In this document: positions 28,001 through 36,310 of the stretch, piece by piece | How the letters are laid out: every line of letters begins with the position of its first letter | Position numbering within the stretch: position 1 is the stretch's first letter | Assembly (NCBI GenBank): GCA_964475205.1 | Contig: CAYYVQ010000008.1 | Span: 14,531 to 78,530, forward strand | Reading direction: 5' to 3' | Length of the DNA: 64,000 nucleotides | Source: CAYSRM01 sp964475205 | GTDB lineage: Bacteria; Verrucomicrobiota; Kiritimatiellia; UBA8416; CAYSRM01 | Position numbers and translations under genes: made by a program | Notes under the pieces: generated by a model | Database searches by the model: none | What the model was told of the DNA's origin: nothing | The model's input: only the letters and a program-made list of their open reading frames with translations

Positions 28001-28320
28001 CTGTCAAGGGTTGCTATATTCAAATTGTGCAGTTCGCCCAGAAAATTGCGCAGACAACGGAGAAAAGCCGGGCATCCGTCTGTTTTCCGCCCAATAACAG
28101 CTTCAACCTGCTTTGCTTTTTCTTCGTTTGTAGCAGCTTCACAGAGATTGCGCACAATACTCTCAAATATCTCGCCGGCAGCTTTTCTGGAAAAAGTCAG
28201 AGCACAGATCCGCGAAGGAGACACATCCGCAAGAATAAGGTTGATATACCGGTGAGCCAGGCGAAAAGTCTTCCCGGTCCCGGCAGAAGCGGAAATCGCC
28301 GTATTCCGTATGGGTTTCAT
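25093..28320 (-). CDS. addA: AddA/RecB-like UvrD-family helicase-nuclease
   Basis: The 1,075-residue protein has superfamily 1A helicase motifs: Walker A ASAGTGKT (residues 11-18), Walker B/motif II WLLDEFQDTS (about 388-397), GDVKQAIYGWRGG, VMTFHQAKGLDFDVVILPDL and LYVGLTRAKRALYMV. The C-terminal PD-(D/E)XK nuclease core VSGAFDRVVI, IIDFKSDG and QLETYEKAL lies from about 1000. With the adjacent AddB-like protein it should process double-strand breaks for recombination. It overlaps the addB-like gene by four bases (ATGA), giving coupled translation. The length is in the AddA range. Confidence 0.9.
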   Translation of the reverse strand: MKPIRNTAISASAGTGKTFRLAHRYINLILADVSPSRICALTFSRKAAGEIFESIVRNLCEAATNEEKAKQVEAVIGRKTDGCPAFLRCLRNFLGELHNLNIATLDSFLIGIVRTFPLELGVAPDFRVFDNEGATAQLMRQKALGRILNPSLVGIRAQKRFFEAFKQATFGYEEKDLGKNLDQFISAMKSYYDLAPDFHRWGNEELIWPTGKPWQEKTRKLGQAENAVKEWVKDTGAPSRMAESLERIVDFAANYDTNSLWDSSIENVVFEDLMSQILSLSRGSADLHYRRKEYHVPGRISGNLFKLLSNIMRVEIDRCINQTKGLHKVLDHYSNVYNDMALAGGNLTFEDVQRLLSRAGSEGAQISRTIDTLNRLYIDYRLNCRLDHWLLDEFQDTSNLQWNSLANLADEVIQDTTGERSFFYVGDVKQAIYGWRGGNHKLFRRLLDRFSGNIEQEPLTESFRSAKPVIDTVNTVFGNLGNSGLPPEAVDEWNMAWSVHSYNNQHVPETGYACMLTVPKKKNSNKSGKSVYQSVAALINQTSPLERGLSVAVLVRTNKEGRDLVNILRSQCPQAPVVNEGKAAIRDNAVVELILSLVRIAAHPGDSAAWRHIEMSPLAENLRQGGLAGENTVLKLQNMIHEEGFRRFVIYWSQVLREVVELDDFERLRIEDFSVAAGEFDVSHDPDCNAFLNFIDNYTRHEEATISAVRVMTFHQAKGLDFDVVILPDLLGNALFRPKFDRLLAGGRQEDPDWLLKMPRKVIVEGDPFLNEALEAERARRCYGELCTLYVGLTRAKRALYMVTLQDVGEHTAGAFLCSRLSGKAGIDDSVRVRLGEHELSVVYEAGKRDWHDELPLEEPDQAVSVSGEDKPVHIGKRKLERMEPSRSEEPTDGISFIFDIRRRLSMEIGTAIHSLFEKVGWIEQTDEDDVVGRWLEEENPPPRVVEAAVPEFRAALRAHAVKNVLRKGPGEQLLWREKRFEMIMGSKLVSGAFDRVVISYGREGRVSAATIIDFKSDGIDGRADAVKTSEKYRSQLETYEKALRKMLCIPARPVSLKLVFTRSAQVVDLKTGAE

Positions 28321-31145
28321 TCTGCGGCCCCCTGTTCAACCGGGAGAAAACAGTCGGCAGAATCACCATAAAAAAGATTGGAAAAATCATCCTCCCGGCC
28401 AACAGCTTGCGAAGGGGGCCAGAAAATGCCGTCCTTAATACGGCAAATAACTTTTTTTGCGCAGTCAATGGCAGAAGCCTCAGTCTCTTTGCCGAAGTTA
28501 CGCCACATCAAAATGCCGGTCTCGGTGACAGCCTTGGGCAGATTGAAGTAGCCTGGCTCAATCAAGCCGGTCCCGCCGGATTCCTCGGCAAACATTCTCA
28601 CATAAAGGGGTAGTTGAAGATCAACCCACCTGCCCTTTTTCGTTCCTGTCGCCGCAAGCATATATGCCGGCGTATCGGCGTCCGCCCTCTTAATGTGTTC
28701 ACGCTCAGGCAAGCGGCCCCGGTCTGTTGTCTTATAATCCAGCAAGCGTAACGCGCCGGTCTCTCTATGCCTGTCAACCCTGTCAATCTGGCCCTTGATC
28801 TTAACTCCGCATACTTCCATTTCGCATGGCTGTTCCCAGCTTATTATCTCCCAACCTTCGGCGACAAGTTCAGCGTGCCGCGCTGCGGCGGCCTTGAGCC
28901 GCTGAACCGCCGCATCAAGAGCTATCTCAACAGGCAAAGGCAATAATCTGCCATAACAGGACACAACCCATGACTCTGCATTCCGGGCAAGGAAAGCCGA
29001 AAGGGCTTTCTCATCTTCGCAGCCGCGGTATTCCTTGCTTTCGGCCATATTTTTCAAAGCGTGGTGAACAAGAATCCCGAAATCCAAGGCATCAGGCCCG
29101 GCTTTTTCATCAGTGATTTTCTCCATTTCAAGAACATGCTTGAGATAAAAGCGGAAAGGACAGGCAAAGTAATCCCGGAAGGCGGTCACACTCAGTTGCC
29201 GCAGCGCCCTGCTGTCTCTGCGTATATCCGGGAAATTTGGATTGAGACGGAAGCTGATTGAATGCGGACAGTTGATCCTGCGCGAAGGAATATGGGCAAA
29301 AAGCCTCGAAGCCCTGTCAACCAGTTCCGCATCCTTGCAGCGGAAAAGCAGACGGGAAGGCTTCAACGGGTCTCCCTGCGCGGATGTCCTGCCAACAAGA
29401 AAAACTGCCCGTCCGCTTTTTCTCCGGCTTTCAATCAAGGTCTTCATGATAAAAGCGTCCCTGGCCAGTCTGGTTTCATCATTCCTCATCCCGAGTTTTT
29501 TTCTGAAATCGTCAGGCAGAAAAACATCCTGCACCCTCGTGTCAGGCACAAATCCTTCATTCATTCCTGTCACCACCAGGAAAGGGGCATCATTGAAAGT
29601 AAGCTCAAGCCATCCTTCCATGTCCAGCAACGCATCTGCGCGATCGCTCCTGTAAGTCTGGTTCGCCAGTCTTGAGGCAAGAAGTTCCAGTCTGTCCCGC
29701 AGTTCGATACCATCAAGCACAGATCCTGCATTTTCACTGAATTCATGGAGAACATCGTCAACAGCAGCGGCGGCGTTAATGAACTCGTTCCGCCGGGAGG
29801 CTCGCTCGGCAGTGTGTATCGAGAGAATATCCATAAGAAAGGCTCGAAGCGCCTCCTCGGGAGGCGAATCCGAGAACTGTTTCACCTGCCTGGAAATCAC
29901 CCCGACAGCTTTGGCAAAAGCAGGAAACTGCTTCTCTCCGGCAGGATTATTCAATAGAAAATCAGCCATAGCCGTGAAATCAAGCGGCAGATGTTTGTTC
30001 TGAAAAGCGTCCATCTCCTTGAGCACAGAATCGGCGGCTATTCCAACAGTCTTGCGCAGATACTCAAGAACATAGGGATGCCTGAGATAAGCCGCCACTG
30101 CCGGGTAACCGCCTTCACGCACAAGATCAAACACCCGCTCTATCAATCGCCACAACGGATGGCCGGAAATCGGCTGGTCCGCCGGATCAAAAGCAGAAAG
30201 TCCATGGTTCGAAAATTCGGTATCCAGAAAAGGAATTAAAGATCTGTCCGGGACGGCCAGGGAAAACGAATCAGCATCAGAAGGCGATTCTTCACGAATC
30301 AAGGCCACAACCTTTGCCGCCTGTTCTGAAGGGTCCGCGCAGGAAATCAGATTGCGACGCTCCTCGGGTATCACTATCTCTTCCTCGCGCCACCTGACCG
30401 GTATGGGCCTTCCCCATTTGTCAAAATGCCCGGCATATTCCCCGGGCGCATGAATCAGAACACAAACCGGCATCGCCCGGGCAAGCGCTTCCAATGCCGC
30501 CACAGCCAGCCGGGGAGGGTCAGGAACTCCGGCAAGCGTAATGCGCCGGGCATCCTTGCCCGGAAAAGGCGATTTCGCCCTGTTAATTTTGTAAACACAG
30601 GGATCCTGCATGCCCGTCTCGCCTATCTTTTCCAGGTACAAACGCTCAAGCCGGGCCAGATCACGCCATCTTTCCGGTTCTTGCAGGTTTTCTGCCTGCA
30701 AAGCAAACAGACCGCCAATTGTAATTCCGGCATCGCTGAGTTCGTTGCGCAGAGACTGTATCAGGTCGCCGGTCCGGACCGCCCATGATATGTTCTGTTC
30801 GGGAACAGGTCCCGGGAAAAAACCGGAGTACTCTGCCGGGTCGATATCAATAAGCAACCGGCACCATGCCGCTGAAATTGCCGCAGGAGAAGCCAACTGC
30901 GAATTGCCTTTGGCTTTAAGAAAAAAAGTAGGCTCAACAGTTGCCGGAGGCAACAAGGTTGCGCCCGATTCTTCGCACCTCACTGCCAGTGCTTCCCTCA
31001 GCCTTCGCCCCGCGTGCCGAGTCGGAACCACCACAATGTCCCTTTCAAGATTTACCGGAGACTCATGCCGGCTGCTAAGCAGAAAATCACAGGCGCTGTG
31101 AGTAAAGGCTTTGTCCCATCCAAGAAAATGGCGTTCTACAGGCAT
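28317..31145 (-). CDS. AddB-like PD-(D/E)XK nuclease, inactivated helicase
   Basis: The 942-residue protein has the AddB plan: RDIVVVPTRHAGRRLREALA near the start, a motif VTGMNEGFVPDTRVQD typical of the helicase-like core, and a C-terminal RecB-family nuclease (YFACPFRFYLKHVLEME, KIKGQIDRVDR, LLDYKTTDR near residue 803). No Walker A is visible at the N-terminus, so the helicase half is probably structural. The four Cys of the AddB iron-sulfur cluster are not evident. It overlaps addA by four bases and follows the NERD-like gene after 10 bp, so the three genes likely form one operon. Confidence 0.85.
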   Translation of the reverse strand: MPVERHFLGWDKAFTHSACDFLLSSRHESPVNLERDIVVVPTRHAGRRLREALAVRCEESGATLLPPATVEPTFFLKAKGNSQLASPAAISAAWCRLLIDIDPAEYSGFFPGPVPEQNISWAVRTGDLIQSLRNELSDAGITIGGLFALQAENLQEPERWRDLARLERLYLEKIGETGMQDPCVYKINRAKSPFPGKDARRITLAGVPDPPRLAVAALEALARAMPVCVLIHAPGEYAGHFDKWGRPIPVRWREEEIVIPEERRNLISCADPSEQAAKVVALIREESPSDADSFSLAVPDRSLIPFLDTEFSNHGLSAFDPADQPISGHPLWRLIERVFDLVREGGYPAVAAYLRHPYVLEYLRKTVGIAADSVLKEMDAFQNKHLPLDFTAMADFLLNNPAGEKQFPAFAKAVGVISRQVKQFSDSPPEEALRAFLMDILSIHTAERASRRNEFINAAAAVDDVLHEFSENAGSVLDGIELRDRLELLASRLANQTYRSDRADALLDMEGWLELTFNDAPFLVVTGMNEGFVPDTRVQDVFLPDDFRKKLGMRNDETRLARDAFIMKTLIESRRKSGRAVFLVGRTSAQGDPLKPSRLLFRCKDAELVDRASRLFAHIPSRRINCPHSISFRLNPNFPDIRRDSRALRQLSVTAFRDYFACPFRFYLKHVLEMEKITDEKAGPDALDFGILVHHALKNMAESKEYRGCEDEKALSAFLARNAESWVVSCYGRLLPLPVEIALDAAVQRLKAAAARHAELVAEGWEIISWEQPCEMEVCGVKIKGQIDRVDRHRETGALRLLDYKTTDRGRLPEREHIKRADADTPAYMLAATGTKKGRWVDLQLPLYVRMFAEESGGTGLIEPGYFNLPKAVTETGILMWRNFGKETEASAIDCAKKVICRIKDGIFWPPSQAVGREDDFSNLFYGDSADCFLPVEQGAAE

Positions 31146-31155
31146 CGCCCCCCCG

Positions 31156-31692
31156 TTACTTAAGAAAATCAGGACGTAGTTTCTGTACTCTCTGGACCGC
31201 CCCTGGCGGCATGTGTATGCCTTTGTCCGCTTTGTGCTTATCGATAAATTTCAAAAGGTGTTTCTGATTCAAGATGTTGACGTGGGAAAGTTGAAAAGGC
31301 CTGACACGCGTATTCGTAAACACGAGAGCTGCATGAACCCAGACCTTACGGCCAGTTTTATTGACTATAAAATCTTTCAGCCAACTGGTTTTATCGGCAA
31401 CCAGCGGAATAATAGTTTGATCCGGAACTCCGTTTATCAGCAACTGGTGATCATCTGTGCCAACCCGTCCGGGATTGTCCCGTGATTCTATTAGAACTAC
31501 AGAGCCCTGAGCTGTTTCAACAACAAACTCAATACGCCCATGCTCTGAATCAACATCGCAAAAAACCGTATAGTCTTCCGGAAGATACTCAAGCTGATGG
31601 AAAACCAGGTCATGAGCCACAAGACCGGGGCCGTTAAAACCATCCGCCCCGGATCTTTTCATAAAGAAATTCTTGAGCCCCATATACCTCAT
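31156..31692 (-). CDS. NERD-domain-like protein upstream of addBA
   Basis: The 178-residue protein resembles the NERD (nuclease-related) fold: LEYLPEDYTVFCDVDSEHG, then 'EFVVETAQGSVVLIESRDNPG', a later 'INGVPDQTIIPLV' and 'KVWVHAALVFTNTRVRPF'. In active NERD/PD-(D/E)XK proteins the core reads D...E-x-K; here the positions read Glu and E-S-R, so catalysis is doubtful. ATG at 31692 follows GGAGG; the upstream extension to 31752 is rejected. It lies 10 bp before the addB-like gene, so a link to DNA-end processing is plausible but unproven. Confidence 0.6.
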   Translation of the reverse strand: MRYMGLKNFFMKRSGADGFNGPGLVAHDLVFHQLEYLPEDYTVFCDVDSEHGRIEFVVETAQGSVVLIESRDNPGRVGTDDHQLLINGVPDQTIIPLVADKTSWLKDFIVNKTGRKVWVHAALVFTNTRVRPFQLSHVNILNQKHLLKFIDKHKADKGIHMPPGAVQRVQKLRPDFLK

Positions 31693-32048
31693 CGTTCCTC
31701 CGCAATGGCAGGTCACCCGGCCCCGGAAGAAAACCCCCCGCGCCGACAACATGCTTCACTGAAATATTTCCCCTGCAACCAGGCAAAACTTGATTCATAA
31801 TAATACATGCAAAAGACACACAGGGCAAGAGACCATAAAAGATACCGGCAATATTCATGGCCCGGAGCGGAAAAAGACGGCAGGCAAAAAAGCTGATAAA
31901 ACTGCTTGTATTAACATTGCTTAAACATAAAAATAGCATTGTCGGCTGGCAAAGACAAAAGACAAAGAGAAACGGGGGGTTATTTAACCCTTTTTGAAGA
32001 AAGCGCAGCCGGCGCCATTTTTAACCCGCAACAGGAGGAACAGAAAAA
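31693..32048. other. Non-coding gap upstream of the HU gene
   Basis: No gene is supported in these 356 bases, which separate the divergent NERD-like and HU genes. A GGGTT-ATTT-AACCC hairpin followed by five T (31977-31995) lies about 55 bases before the HU start and could be a weak terminator or leader attenuator. A loose TTGTAT/TAAAAA pair near 31909-31935 could be a promoter. An AGGAGG lies just before the HU ATG. Confidence 0.4.
31977..31995 (+). terminator. Hairpin plus T-run in the HU leader
   Basis: GGGTT pairs with AACCC across a four-base loop and is followed by TTTTT. It may be a weak intrinsic terminator or attenuator. The stem is short, so support is modest. Confidence 0.35.
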
Positions 32049-32321
32049 ATGACGAAAACTCAGACCATTGCAGAGCTGGCGGAGCGCACGGGAGTGTCAA
32101 AGGCCCAGGTATCGGATCTTCTGGAAGAACAGGCTAAACTGGCATACAAGGAAGCCCGGAATGGTTTTACCATTCCCGGAATAGGGAAACTTGTGCTGGT
32201 TAACCGCAAGGCGCGTATGGGCAGAAATCCGGCGACAGGCGAGGAGATTCATATTCCCGCCAAGACCGCTGTGAAATTCCGCGTAGCCAAAGCTTGCAAA
32301 GACGCAGTGCTGTCCGGCTGA
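32049..32321 (+). CDS. HU-family DNA-binding protein
   Basis: The 90-residue protein begins 'TKTQTIAELAERTGVSKAQV' and has GFTIPGIGKLVLVNRKARMGRNPATGEEIHIPAK, the beta-arm region of HU/IHF proteins including the NPATG turn. HU dimers bend and package DNA. The length is typical. AGGAGG is eight or nine bases before ATG and a strong terminator follows the gene, so it is a single-gene transcript. Confidence 0.95.
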   Translation: MTKTQTIAELAERTGVSKAQVSDLLEEQAKLAYKEARNGFTIPGIGKLVLVNRKARMGRNPATGEEIHIPAKTAVKFRVAKACKDAVLSG

Positions 32322-32382
32322 ACAAAACAGCGTTTGTGTAATGCATGGGACAACCTCATGCAATGCACAAACAAACTTGCGC

Positions 32383-32439
32383 AGGCGGGAAACAATTGCT
32401 ATAGTTTAAAGCTACAGGCAATGTTTCCCGCCTTTTTTT
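32383..32439 (+). terminator. Intrinsic terminator after the HU gene
   Basis: AGGCGGGAAACAATTGC pairs with GCAATGTTTCCCGCCT around an AT-rich loop and is followed by a run of seven T. It separates HU from the Prc gene. Confidence 0.9.
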
Positions 32440-32465
32440 GGCTTTGAACTGATAGATTGATACAC

Positions 32466-34643
32466 ATGTTTAATAGAAAATTCTGCCGCCTTTCTTCAAT
32501 TTCGCTCGGCTTCATAGCCGCTGTTCTGCTCGGCTCTACAGCAAGAGCTGACAGTCTGAGGCCCAAAGAGGACTTCTCCACTATAGCAAGAGTTTTCGCG
32601 GCAAAGTTTCCTCGCGAGCATCTCTCAAGAGCAAGGCTCAATGATACAATCGCAGCAACAGCCTGGACCAACTACCTGGCCTCCATGGATTTTGACCGAG
32701 TCTACTTTCTGGACTCGGATATAGAAGACTTTAGAAAGCGCCAGAAACTTCTCGACGATCAGATAAAAGCGGGAAAAGTGGATTTCGCCTACGAGGTATT
32801 CAAAATCTACAAAGAACGTGTTCAGGATCGGTTCGAATATGTCAAACAACTTCTCGAAAAAGGGTTCGACCTTGAAAAAGACGAAGAATACAGGTGGAGA
32901 AGAAAGGATGCGCCATGGCCGCAGGACAGGAAAGAATGGGACGAAATATGGCGCAAAAAAATAAAAAATGACTACGTCCAGAGCCTGGCAAGAAGAGAAC
33001 TTGCCGAGCTGGAAAAAGGAAAAAAAGATTCAGAAAAACCCGAACCTGAAACCAAGGGAGAAAAGGAGGAAAATGGGGATAGCCTGAAACCGCTTGCCCC
33101 GGCAGAAGAGATCATCAAGCAATACAAACAGCTCAATACTGTATTGCAGGATTACGATGCCGAATGGGTTCTGGAACGGTATCTTACGGCTTTTGCCCAT
33201 GCTTACGATCCTCATTCCGGATACTTGTCTCCAAGTTCCGTTGAAGATTTCAACATAGAAATGAAACTCTCGCTCGTTGGAATCGGCGCCTTATTGAAGT
33301 CTGCCGAAGGCACCGCCGAAATAGTCAGGGTTATCCCCGGCGGACCAGCAGACAAAGACGGCCGGCTTCAGCCCGGAGACAGAATTATTGCCGTGGCACA
33401 GGGAGATGAAGAACCCACAGACATCCGGCATCTCCCTTTAAACAAAACTGTCCGTCTTATACGCGGCGAAAAAGGCACCAGGGTCATCCTGACCGTAATC
33501 CCGGCATCGGACCCTACAGCCTCCACATCAAAAAAAATAGATATTATAAGGGATACGGTAGAACTCGAGGAACAGGCCGCAAAGTATCACATTGAAGAAA
33601 TAACCCACGAAGAAACATCCTTCAGACTCGGTGTGGTCAGGTTGCCTAATTTTTATGCAGATGTTGAAGCCAGCATGCAAAACAAGAAAGACTACCGCAG
33701 TTCCTCCAGGGATGTCCGGAAAATTCTGGACCAGCTCAGAGAGGAGAATGTGGACGGGCTCCTTCTCGATCTCCGCAATAACGGGGGGGGCTACCTGCCT
33801 GAAGCCGTGAACATGACAGGGCTGTTCATCAAAACCGGACCTGTTGTTCAAATACGAAAGGGCTGGCGAAAAAGCTGGCTTGGAGATCAGGATCCTTCAG
33901 CCAGCTACTCCGGACCGATGGTAGTGCTGGTTAACCGCCTGAGCGCTTCGGCAACTGAAATTCTGGCCGGCGCTCTGCAGGACTACGGACGGGCAATAAT
34001 CGTAGGCGATTCCAAAACACACGGAAAAGGATCCGTGCAAGCCATTGCGGATCTGGACGAAAATGAAAACCATGGAAAAATAAAGGTTACTACGTCCCTT
34101 TTCTATCGCATTTCGGGAGCATCAACACAACTTAAGGGCATAACACCGGATATCATCCTGCCTTCGCCTTCAGATTACATGAAAATAGGCGAAGATCATC
34201 TTCAAAATGCCATTGAATGGACCCGCACCCATCCCGCGCATTATGAACCCCTGGCTGACCTGAGCCAGACAACGACACAACTGCGAAGGAAATCGCGTCA
34301 GCGGCGTAACTCGAATCCCGGCTTTGAAAAATATACCGGATTGTTACAGAAAATCGAAAAAATGTATGATAGCGGAAAAGTACCGCTGCAACTTGAAAAA
34401 CGCATAAAACTAGCAACCACCGAACACAAGGTTTCCGAACTTCAAGAGGAGCTTTCTGAGTGGGAAAGGGAGGAACCAGATACAAAAAACGATGTGGTGC
34501 TTGCCGAGAGTCTCAAAATCCTTGCTGACCTGAGCCAGATGCAAGGCAAACAACCCTACCCTTACCTCGCAAGCAATCCGGGAAACAATACAAAAGATAT
34601 CTCTGAAACTTTATCCGAATGGCTCGACATGTTTTTCAAATGA
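32466..34643 (+). CDS. prc: C-terminal processing peptidase (Prc/CtpA, S41 family)
   Basis: The 725-residue protein has a signal peptide (SLGFIAAVLLGSTARA), an N-terminal helical domain (about 30-230, with a Lys/Glu-rich stretch), a PDZ domain (about 268-350; 'EIVRVIPGGPADKDGRLQPGD'), the S41 catalytic core with Ser in LSASATEILAGAL (about 493) and Lys in THGKGSVQ (about 519), and a C-terminal DUF3340-like tail. This is the large Prc/Tsp form that degrades periplasmic proteins from their C-termini. ATG at 32466 is chosen over an upstream TTG at 32457; neither has a clear binding site. dapF follows after 8 bp. Confidence 0.92.
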   Translation: MFNRKFCRLSSISLGFIAAVLLGSTARADSLRPKEDFSTIARVFAAKFPREHLSRARLNDTIAATAWTNYLASMDFDRVYFLDSDIEDFRKRQKLLDDQIKAGKVDFAYEVFKIYKERVQDRFEYVKQLLEKGFDLEKDEEYRWRRKDAPWPQDRKEWDEIWRKKIKNDYVQSLARRELAELEKGKKDSEKPEPETKGEKEENGDSLKPLAPAEEIIKQYKQLNTVLQDYDAEWVLERYLTAFAHAYDPHSGYLSPSSVEDFNIEMKLSLVGIGALLKSAEGTAEIVRVIPGGPADKDGRLQPGDRIIAVAQGDEEPTDIRHLPLNKTVRLIRGEKGTRVILTVIPASDPTASTSKKIDIIRDTVELEEQAAKYHIEEITHEETSFRLGVVRLPNFYADVEASMQNKKDYRSSSRDVRKILDQLREENVDGLLLDLRNNGGGYLPEAVNMTGLFIKTGPVVQIRKGWRKSWLGDQDPSASYSGPMVVLVNRLSASATEILAGALQDYGRAIIVGDSKTHGKGSVQAIADLDENENHGKIKVTTSLFYRISGASTQLKGITPDIILPSPSDYMKIGEDHLQNAIEWTRTHPAHYEPLADLSQTTTQLRRKSRQRRNSNPGFEKYTGLLQKIEKMYDSGKVPLQLEKRIKLATTEHKVSELQEELSEWEREEPDTKNDVVLAESLKILADLSQMQGKQPYPYLASNPGNNTKDISETLSEWLDMFFK

Positions 34644-34651
34644 GGAGCTGA

Positions 34652-35464
34652 ATGATTATACCATTTTCAAAAATGCATGGCGCAGGCAATGACTTCATCC
34701 TTGTGGATGACCGCAGTAACACCTTCCCTTTTGAAGACCGCCAATGGCTTGCAGAAACAGCCGCCCGGCGAACCGGAGTGGGCTGCGAAGGAATTATCGG
34801 CGTTCAGCAATCGGAAACAGCGGACTTCAGGATGCGGTTTTTTAATCCCGACGGTTGCGAAGTTGAAATGTGCGGCAACGGCGCAAGATGCGTTGCAAGG
34901 TACGCATTCGATAGAAAACTGGCTCCTGAACACATGCGCATTGAAACTGCTGCCGGCATCCTGGAAGCACAAATCCAGGATCCAGACGTTAAACTGTTAA
35001 TGACAAAACCCGACAAACTTGCAATCAACCTTAAACTCTTTTTTGACAAAGATGAGCTCTCCTATGGTTTTGCCAATACAGGAGTTCCTCATGTCGTGAT
35101 AAAGGTCCCCGAACTCAGGGAATTTGACGTCAAAGGCATCGGCGCAAAAATCCGTTATCACGAGGATTTCCGCCCAAAGGGCACAAATGCCAACTTTATT
35201 GCTATCGACGGTCCGGGCGAAATATCCGTGCGCACATACGAACGAGGAGTGGAAGATGAAACCCTCGCCTGCGGTACAGGAATCACAGCGGCGGCAATAA
35301 TCGCATGCCTTTCGGGCGAGGTATCGCCCCCGGTATCAGTAAATACAGCAGGGGGAGACAAGCTTGTTGTGGATTTACGACTGCAGGGAAATGAGGCGGA
35401 AAACGTTTCTCTTCTGGGCCCTGCCGTTTATACCTTTAACGGCGAACTGGAATATAACTCCTGA
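34652..35464 (+). CDS. dapF: Diaminopimelate epimerase
   Basis: The 270-residue enzyme converts LL- to meso-diaminopimelate for lysine and peptidoglycan. Both catalytic Cys sites are present: C74 in VEMCGNGARC and the second in LACGTGITAA (about residue 210). 'KMHGAGNDFILVDD' is the family N-terminus. It lies 8 bp after prc and 16 bp before xthA, with GAGG upstream of ATG. The length is normal. Confidence 0.96.
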   Translation: MIIPFSKMHGAGNDFILVDDRSNTFPFEDRQWLAETAARRTGVGCEGIIGVQQSETADFRMRFFNPDGCEVEMCGNGARCVARYAFDRKLAPEHMRIETAAGILEAQIQDPDVKLLMTKPDKLAINLKLFFDKDELSYGFANTGVPHVVIKVPELREFDVKGIGAKIRYHEDFRPKGTNANFIAIDGPGEISVRTYERGVEDETLACGTGITAAAIIACLSGEVSPPVSVNTAGGDKLVVDLRLQGNEAENVSLLGPAVYTFNGELEYNS

Positions 35465-35480
35465 ACAAACCTAACACTGA

Positions 35481-36257
35481 ATGAAGATTGCCACGTTTAA
35501 CGCAAATTCAATCCGGGCGCGAATGCCGGTCGCCAGCAAGTGGATCAAGGATAACCGGCCTGATATTCTATGCATCCAGGAAACAAAAACTCACGACGCG
35601 TTTTTCCCTCAGAACGAATTTACAAAGCTGGGTTACCATGTGTCTTTCCGGGGAGAGAAAGGATATAATGGCGTTGCAATAGCATCATTGAAACAACCTG
35701 ACCAGATCAAATTCGGATTCCACGATGGCAAAGAATCACGCGAGGATACACGGCTGGCCTACGGAAAATTCGGCCCCTTGCATATAGTCAACACCTACGT
35801 TCCTCAGGGTCGCGACATAAACAACCCTGCGTACAAGTACAAACTGGACTGGTTCCAACGGCTCAGGAATTTATTTGAAACAGAGTTTACAACAAGGCAG
35901 AAAGTTCTCTGGACCGGCGATCTTAATATTGCCCCCACTTTTATAGATGTTCACAACCCCGAAAGACAATCCAACCACGTATGCTATCACCAAAACGCCA
36001 GGCAGGCTTTCCAGGATACAGTCTCATGGGGATTCATTGATGTCTTCAGAAAAAGCCACCCGGAACCGGGCCATTATTCTTTTTTCGACTACCGGACAAA
36101 AAACGCCGTTGAACGCTCCATGGGCTGGCGGGTGGACCACTTCCTTGCAACCAAGCCCCTTGCCAACACCTCTACGGATTGCTACATAGACGTGGAACCG
36201 AGAAAATGGGATAAACCTTCGGACCATACGTTTGTCGTGGCAGAGTTTGACCTGTAA
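35481..36257 (+). CDS. xthA: Exodeoxyribonuclease III (AP endonuclease)
   Basis: The 258-residue protein shows the exonuclease III/APE fold: 'MKIATFNANSIRARMP' with the catalytic Asn, 'DILCIQETKTHD' with the metal-binding Glu, VLWTGDLNIAP with Asp/Asn, and SDHTFVVAEF with the catalytic Asp-His at the C-terminus. The enzyme cuts at abasic sites and removes 3' blocks in base excision repair. It follows dapF by 16 bp, likely in the same transcript. A family-4 uracil-DNA glycosylase at 60462 would feed the same pathway. Confidence 0.95.
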   Translation: MKIATFNANSIRARMPVASKWIKDNRPDILCIQETKTHDAFFPQNEFTKLGYHVSFRGEKGYNGVAIASLKQPDQIKFGFHDGKESREDTRLAYGKFGPLHIVNTYVPQGRDINNPAYKYKLDWFQRLRNLFETEFTTRQKVLWTGDLNIAPTFIDVHNPERQSNHVCYHQNARQAFQDTVSWGFIDVFRKSHPEPGHYSFFDYRTKNAVERSMGWRVDHFLATKPLANTSTDCYIDVEPRKWDKPSDHTFVVAEFDL

Positions 36258-36310
36258 AAGTGAAAATAAACCGACCTGCCTTTGCGGGCGGAGTAAAACA
36301 GGAGCATTAA

